Source: Isoetes taiwanensis (taxonomy: Eukaryota > Streptophyta > Lycopodiopsida > Isoetales > Isoetaceae). From it: a stretch of DNA of 64,000 nucleotides. Shown one piece after another: positions 57,421 through 64,000 of this stretch. Where the stretch lies: contig JAJEKV010000035.1 of the NCBI GenBank assembly GCA_021234155.1, forward strand, positions 6,693,891 to 6,757,890, read 5' to 3'. The notes under the pieces were generated by a model. It searched no databases, was not told the DNA's origin, and saw only the letters and a program-made list of their open reading frames with translations. Position 1 is the first letter of the stretch, and each line of letters starts with the position of its first letter. The position numbers and the translations under genes were made by a program.

Positions 57421-60400
57421 TACACAAGCCTTTGTCCCTATTTGATGGTGGATTCGGCGGCATTAGCAAAGGCGGGCCATGTCAATGGGGAAATATCACT
57501 AGCAAAAACAATAGCGATTACCAGAAAATGTCGAGCGTGCAATGGGCAAAGCATCAATCGCATCTTTGAACAAAAGTGGCTCTGACGACCAGAATGATAA
57601 CATTAACATCGGCTTGAGCGATGGGTGTGCGGCGGCTTTGGGAGCTCTAATCATAGTCGTGGCAAGCGGCGACCAGAGGGTTTGAGTAGCTTTGTGCGAT
57701 TGCATCCCGATCTCAACTAACATCGGCGCTTTGCATTGGACAAGGGATGTTGCGCCACTAAAGCGATTGATGAATACGCACATGGGCTACCTCCTTCTGT
57801 TGCTTCCGTTCCGAGGGATGAGGTCGTTATCAACATACATTGAGGTGCCCTTCATCTTCACATTTTGGTGCGATATGGCATCTTTTATGAGTGCATCGAC
57901 AAGCGTGAGTTTGACAATTCATGGGCGGTTTGGGTGCGAACACCATGATGGCTAGCCAGGGCAATGTGCGCGAGGATATGGAACCTCATGTGTGGCGGGA
58001 TCATCGTGTATAGCGCTCAATAAATATGAGAAACCGTTGTGTGTAGCTCCCCCCCCCTTCTTCCCCACTTCAAGCACGATTTAATTAATTAGAGAATTTG
58101 AATTTCGTTTAGCATGAAATAGGTTCTTGGGTGTCTATAAAACACCATAAATGGTTCTTGCCGGAGTAAAAGTTGGCGTTTTTTCCGATGCTTTTTGGGC
58201 ACAACCAGTGATGTATCCGACTTTGACATGTATAAGGCTAGCCCAAGCTCCTTAGCGAGTAAAGCGGTCCACAAGAAAGAGTGAAAACACTTTCGGCCGG
58301 GATCGCCCGCGGCGAAGATTTGAAGCTTCCTAGCCAGCCCATGGATGTAATATTACAATTAGTTAAGCTCTACACACGGATAAAAAGAATTGAAAGTGAT
58401 AATGAGGATGTGATTGGCGAACATTGTGAGTTTGTCGTGTCAAGGAATGCTTAGACAAAAAAAAATGAAATAGTAAACTCAAAGCATTGTAAATTGTATT
58501 CCTCAAACATTTCAATGTACATTCCTTTGCCATATGGGAGAAATTAGTCCATCGGGTTTCGATACTTTTCGGGTACAACACCTAGCTCGTGACTATCCTA
58601 GCTACATGTTCCTGCCCCCTTTAGAAAAGATCTTACGTGTCCATCTCGGTGTAGCTTTGTTTTATCACGGGATTTCTACGGACATGGCTGCGCAGGAGTT
58701 GGACATGTGGATCCGATCATACGTGTCGGTATCCATGGGGGTCCCGCCGACATACGCACCACCACTGCTTTCGGGACATGCGATATCGGGTGCATGGAAG
58801 AGTTTGTTTTTTCATTCTTTGGAACACGATGCTCTTGTGTGCTGATGGCTCACCCTCTTGATCCATGGGGTCCGCGACCATGCCTACATTATTCGAGAAA
58901 CTTCGACCGCTTTGTCAAGAAAGGCATGTAGGCATCAAATTTTTCATTTAAAGCCCCCAATTTTTTTGAAACACGGGCTCTAAGCGAGAGAAATACCTTT
59001 CTCGGTAGCCTCCGAAGTCTTTTCGTTTCTGCATTCTTTCCTCGTAGCTTTTCTCATCCATTTGATCCAAGATTGAATCGATGTTAGATATATCTGTTCG
59101 TTGGGTAATGTTTAAATTGATCACATGAGGATCATTCTCGGGCTTTGCCTTATCCTCGTCATCTGTCTCCCAGTATGCAATGCGACCATTTTTCGAGCTT
59201 ATCGGAAAGCCCTCGAGAAATCGGCACACTTTACCACGGCTTTCGAAAGCAATACTCTTCTTTCCCTGCGGTAAAGGCGACACGAAGCGATTACTGGCGA
59301 GAAGAAATCAAGAACACAACCATCCCCGGCACAAGCTTGTCAACCGGGTGGTAGGCATATGATGTCTTCAAGCGGCACTTCATCCGTGGTCACCTTCCAT
59401 TCAGACAAACTTGTACACGGGTTTGCAGGTGAAATATATGCGCCATTTCTTCTTCATTTTCTCATCGGTATCTTCGTCACCCGGCGGGCATTGGTGGCAA
59501 AGGCGTCTTCGTGGTGCGGTGCTCACTGTGTCAAGCGAAGCTCGACTCAGGCATAATCAGCGTTCACCACAGGTAAACTACGTTAATGCACATATGGGTG
59601 ATGTAATCGCGATATTCCTTCACCCTTTTCTTGTTCACCCATCCATTTCGTCATATGTACCTCTGAAATATGGGACCGCCTTGAATCTATTTTTGGTTTG
59701 TACAAGCAATCACGGCAAATTCGCGAGACCGCATCGGAATCACAAGGTGATAAATGTTAGCGATTGTCATCTTTGGATATTCTTGTGAAGAGTTCCATAT
59801 ATTTCTTGCCGTCCATAATGCGAGAGAATCCTCTAAAGTCTATGAACACCATAGTAGCATTCTCGGACCTTTGGAGTGGAGGTGAAAATCCCTTCCTTTG
59901 TTACAGCATGCACAACATTTTTCTTCTCCTTGATCTTGATAGCCTCTTCGGGTTTCAAAATCGATCTAATGGGTTCTAGAAATGCAGCGGGCAAATTACC
60001 CACAACATGTTCCTTAATGTAATTGGCTTTCCGCACTCTGTATCAGAATCGGATATATCGAGAATCATTTGTTCCGTGAAAGCGGGGAAAGTCGGAAAGC
60101 AACTCCTCCCAAAAGTGTAATCTTTACGAGCGGCGTGGAAAGCGTATGACAAAATCTCTTTCCGCATGAAGGTTGGGGCTTCTAATATCAATAGCTTGGC
60201 TGCTGGCAATTAAACTGCCATGATATCCGCTTTGCACCTTAGCATTATATCTTTCCTTCCAAAATCTCATCAGTGGTGAGAAAGCCTACGCATTAGACAT
60301 GCCTCGAAGGTATCTTAACGGGTTTTGTTGAAGAAGTCAGCCGAGGGCTTATCGGGGAAAATCTCCATGCTCATCACAAAGCTTCTTGTTGACCCATCAT

Positions 60401-62179
60401 TTGGCCACTTCCATTAACTTTTGAAAACCGGCTCCTCCATAAAATAAATTGCTTCTCGTCCTTTAGGTCCTTCACCTTTAACGTTGTGGTAGCTATCTCG
60501 TGGAAGTCCTACAAAACAAATGGTTAGGAAAATCGCTGAAAAATATGATGTCTTTGAAGCAAAGATAATAAAAATACCTTCCATCTTTGAGGTGGTGGCG
60601 GTACCAATGGGACCTTGAGGAGGACAACCATAAGCTTTATGTTGATCTTGGTAGGCATTGAAGCTTCTCTAACAATGGCTCTCTATATACGGTGTTAGCG
60701 ATGACTTCATTACCTTTGAATGCTCAACTCAATATATTCTCTATCTGTCAAGTTTCCGTTAAGCACTCTTGTTCTTCTCCTCGCGTAGGCTTTAGCAAAC
60801 TCCATCTGCTTTGTTCTCGTTCTCCAACAAGACATCATAGCGGTTGAAAGCTGCACATATCTTGTGGTTACCGGATATTATCAAAATTTCTTGCCCTTCA
60901 AGTCATCCTCGTACTCCATGTGATCTTTTTCACGAAATAATGTGCACTTGTAAGTTAGGCGACCACAAACCGAGAAATCATGAACAATAACAATCACACG
61001 GTAATGGGGTCGAAGGGACAACATCGGCCGGTGTGAGCACCTCGGTAGGATCGTCTTGAAACTCTTCGCGAGAATGCGCGTGGTGCGTTTGAGCGCATTC
61101 GATGCGTGAGGTTAGCGAGGAGCTGGTTACATGTCGAATATTGAAACCTTCATAAACCAGTTCACACCAAGCGGGTAGAACCGTTTGAATTGTTCAAGCT
61201 TACGTGCGGTTTGTTACGCCAATTTGCGTTCTTCTTGAGTTGAATTTGAGGTCCGTCGGCGATTCGAAGCAATAGGAAATGCTAGCCTCTTGGGCGATGC
61301 GGCACACGAGGCGGAAGGGGGTGTTGGAAGAAGAAGGTTCTCAAGGCTATCGAAGTATTGAGTTTTGCGAGTTTGATTCGAACTTTGGGATGGTAGAATC
61401 TTTAGGGACGATGGGGGGAGCACAAATAGCGGAGGTTGGCGGGATCTATAACGTGAGATGGTTGGGCGGTGGAAGCGAGGCTCAGCGGAGAGAGGGCTCA
61501 CGGGTTGGTAGAGGCCTGCGCTATAGATCTGGGCTTCACATGTTTTTCTTCGCTGAGCCCTTAACCAATTCGTGTCCATTACTGAAGGCATCTTCTCATC
61601 TCGTTTAGCTTTTCGGTGCAATGCTAGGTGGTTTCTTATCACGCGCAAACCTTTTACGCATGTCGAAAAGCGGACAATATATCCCTATTGCCCGTTATTC
61701 GGGCGAGAGCGAGAGATTCGTGGGGACTGCGGTACCCGGCCGTATCCTTTTCGCCTTTGGGTGGAACATTCTTTCGATGGCGGCTTGTTTAATTTGCTAG
61801 CTGCCATGGCGAGGGATCATAGTTTGTCCATTTAAGGACATACTCAATGAGCTGCAAATTACATTGTGTGTCCTCTGGCTGCATATAATAGCGTCTTGGA
61901 CATTGTTTTTGTTCCTTCCCACATAGTGATTGCAATTCCCCTGGCTTTGTATGTCATCGGCTTTCTTGCGGTCGAGGAACAAGCGAGAGGTCTTTACGGC
62001 GATGCGCCTTTTAGATGCGTGGAATTGCACATTGCAATTTCTATACACCACTTTCTTTCATTTGAAGGTGTGATGATCTTATTGGGTTCAACGTCTGGGC
62101 CGCGATACAAATCCAGAGCTGCAAGTAAGAAGTGGGTCAGTATTCCCTAATGCACAAGTTCTTCCGTAACATCAGGCCG
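57421..62179. other. Degenerate region with short unassigned frames
   Basis: There are several minus-strand open stretches: 58948-59283 (acidic, with DNDPHVINLNIT-like text), 59833-60209 and 61214-61648 (Ser/Pro/Arg-rich). Between about 58.9 and 61 kb they may be frames of one decayed transposon or gene read in the minus direction, but no domain is recognisable. Plus-strand frames are equally anonymous. No RNA gene or intact gene is seen. Confidence 0.35.
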
Positions 62180-62490
62180 GGATCGCGGTCGCGATCTTCA
62201 AAAAACTTAGGGCGATCGCGACCGCGATCCTCATGAGTGATTCGGAAGATCGCGATCGGCGGTGGTGGTGAGCTCTCAAGAAGATCGCGACCGCGATGTT
62301 GTTGACCACTCAACACGATCGCGCCGCCGCTACTGCGAAGCAATCAGCGGGGGATCGCGGGCAGCGATCCGTCCGACATGGAGGGATCGCGGCCGCGATC
62401 TGTTGAGTTCCAAACCTTCTAATGACTACATTACGAAAAGGTGAAGAGTCTAATTGAACATGCACTATCGAAGAAATCGCGCCAGCGATC
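62180..62490. repeat. Cluster 1 of iterated ATCGC-N-GCGAT palindromes
   Basis: Seven spaced or perfect palindromes occur at 62180-62195, 62213-62228, 62247-62256, 62283-62297, 62353-62369, 62385-62400 (GATCGCGGCCGCGATC, perfect) and 62476-62490. A degraded one lies near 62317. Flanks often read CTTCTTGAG or GGGATCG. Spacing is irregular, 18-90 bp. Confidence 0.8.
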
Positions 62491-63666
62491 TTCTTGAGCC
62501 TGAGGGGGTTGGAACTAACCTTCACGAGGTGGGCTTTTGGTGCCATGGATCATGGCCGTAGGGAAGCTTTCAAAAACGGGTTGATTTCGGCCGTGGTGGA
62601 AGGTGCTTTCGAGGAGGAGGAGAAAGAAGTAGAAGGAATCGCGGAAAGCGCTTCGTCGAAAATCATTTGGGCGGAATGAAAGTCAAAGGATCGCGAGAAT
62701 AAATCTTGGTCGGGGAAGCCGGATTAATTTAATCAAACGCGTCGCGGGACGACGACACGCCATAAATGGCAGCCATTATCGGCCGGCATTCATAAATACC
62801 CACCATTAATGCGGCCGCCGGTATTAATGGACACACAACAACTTTATTGTAAGCGTGGCATTCTCGGGACAAGAGGTACTTACGGTCGTGCACCTCAAAT
62901 TCAAAAATTAATGCGTAATAAAGGCCCTCTGGAACTATAATTAAGCGCCCTGGGGCGGTTGAAGGCTGAAAGAGACAAGCGATTTCAAATTTTAAACCTG
63001 AATTTCGATCGATGAAGAGGCGGGATTTTCGATTTATGTCGGCGGGGGTGTTACGGAAGGGCTCGTTCTTCGTCTGCAGGCTCGTTGGGTTTTGGAGGCT
63101 TCGATCTGCTCATCGGGGCTATAGTGCTCATCTTGAAGGCTTCGCCTACTCTAAGCTACTAGGGGTACAAAATCCTAATGCCTTCTTGTCTATCCGGCTA
63201 GAAGTTGTCGAATTCGGGAGAGATTTTCGATTTGTTGTTTATGTATAGGTTATAATAGTGCCCTCACAACCATAACAACATATGCACCATCTCTTTCTTG
63301 GTATATCTTTGTTGGGGATCGTATAATCATCGGTTAGCGAGGCCCAATTGAATTGTTTATTTCTCGGACTAATTGATAGTGAGGGAATATCACGGTAACA
63401 TAATGGTTACGCTAATGGTAGTGCTAATGGTTTTGCTCCCAATTTGTTCAATTCGACGGATCTCCATTTTAATTAAGCGGCGAGGCAATTTTTCGTTGTG
63501 GAAATACTTGGTACAATTAATATTCACATAGACATTTGATTTGCGAGACTTACTCAAGCATCTATTTTTGCTTTCGATTCGACTTTGTAGGATATGCGCA
63601 TGAAAGAATGTGGCTGCGTTCATCAGGAACATAGCGGTTACATAGCGGCGAGATTACTTAATTAAT
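62491..63666. other. No gene seen between palindrome clusters
   Basis: Short frames at 62494-62679 (ends in an acidic EEEEKEVEGI stretch) and 63012-63248 have no recognisable domain. A half-site GGATCGCGAG lies near 62689. Confidence 0.4.
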
Positions 63667-63962
63667 GTCGCGATTGCGATCTTTTTCGAGGTAAGTCTAG
63701 TAGATAGGTGGTTTTAAATGGTTAGTTAGATTAGACAAAGTTTCTAGGTAGATTTGAAGGATTGAAGGTCCACCATAGAGGTCGGATGGATCGCCGTCGC
63801 GATCTCCCGACTGTCGATTATCTTTGTGCTTACGTCATTTATACCCATGTGTTCAAGAGAATCGCCTTAGCGATCTTCACGAGGTATTATGTCGTCCCTT
63901 TGGGTCTTTGAGTCTTGTGCGATTTTTTCTTCTAATGAGGTCGGCGCATCGCCATCGCGATG
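63667..63962. repeat. Cluster 2 of iterated ATCGC-N-GCGAT palindromes
   Basis: Further copies lie at 63667-63681, 63789-63804 (GATCGCCGTCGCGATC), 63861-63875 and 63947-63962 (CATCGCCATCGCGATG). GGCGATG half-sites follow at the window edge. Downstream CTTCACGAGG resembles the CTTCTTGAGC after the last copy of cluster 1. Confidence 0.75.
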
Positions 63963-64000
63963 TTGACGGCGATGTTGACTTTATTGGGGATGGAAGCTCT

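Noticed and set aside
62180-63962. HIP1-type cyanobacterial GCGATCGC palindromes, suggesting bacterial contamination
   Set aside because: Only one or two sites contain GCGATCGC. The conserved feature is ATCGC and GCGAT arms with a variable centre, and the flanking DNA is continuous with the plant-like sequence.

Overview
The window is plant nuclear DNA: AT-rich, mostly decayed transposable elements, with three apparently intact host genes between them. The genome is a land plant's because the polyubiquitin and ribosomal protein L17 sequences are plant-like, introns are short, U-rich and GT-AG, and the retroelements are plant-type LINEs plus a hAT transposon. One intact gene encodes a SHIPPO (sperm-tail PG-rich repeat) protein, a family tied to axonemes. 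A plant with motile flagellate sperm is therefore the best inference: a fern, lycophyte, bryophyte, or Ginkgo/cycad, with a fern my preferred guess. I cannot name the species.

Layout: 0-6.3 kb holds a decayed protein-kinase-like gene (+), a 165-nt foldback, a broken hAT transposon (-) and an odd GCGTAAGCG-rich inverted-repeat patch. 6.3-10.2 kb is a long broken LINE (-), called LINE-A here. 10.2-15 kb has no gene I can assign. 15.1-16.9 kb is the 3' part of a poly(A)-tailed L1-type LINE (LINE-B, +). 17.5-19.9 kb is the polyubiquitin gene (+) and its promoter, which holds a small terminal-inverted-repeat element carrying a perfect palindromic G-box. 20-20.5 kb is a tandem repeat. 21.9-22.9 kb is a seven-exon RPL17 gene (-). 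23.1-25.6 kb is a second LINE-A copy. Relics of lactate dehydrogenase (26.0 kb, +) and 2-hydroxyacyl-CoA lyase (27.9-28.3 kb, -) follow. 28.5-29.5 kb is a LINE-derived element with an intact ORF1 and no ORF2. 30.7-31 kb is a LINE-A 3' end. 31-36.9 kb has only repeats. 36.9-37.8 kb is LINE-B, 38.5-39.9 kb LINE-A, and 40.25-45.3 kb a nearly full-length third LINE (LINE-C). 47.4-50.4 kb is the ten-exon SHIPPO gene (-). 50.4-56.4 kb is intergenic with orphan exon-like pieces, one resembling a mitochondrial S-adenosylmethionine carrier. 56.5-57.4 kb is a LINE-A endonuclease fragment. 57.4-64 kb is degenerate and ends in a cluster of iterated ATCGC-N4/5-GCGAT palindromes that runs to the window edge.

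The three intact genes are functionally unrelated (protein turnover, translation, flagellum). The theme of the window is retroelement activity: at least three LINE lineages, one of which (LINE-A) leaves copies with a shared structured 3' end and short tetra- or hexanucleotide tails, and mobilised at least one ORF1-only derivative. Many 2-copy tandem duplications of about 30-145 bp also occur. Exon boundaries were derived by hand from splice consensus and reading-frame continuity; no transcript or database was consulted.
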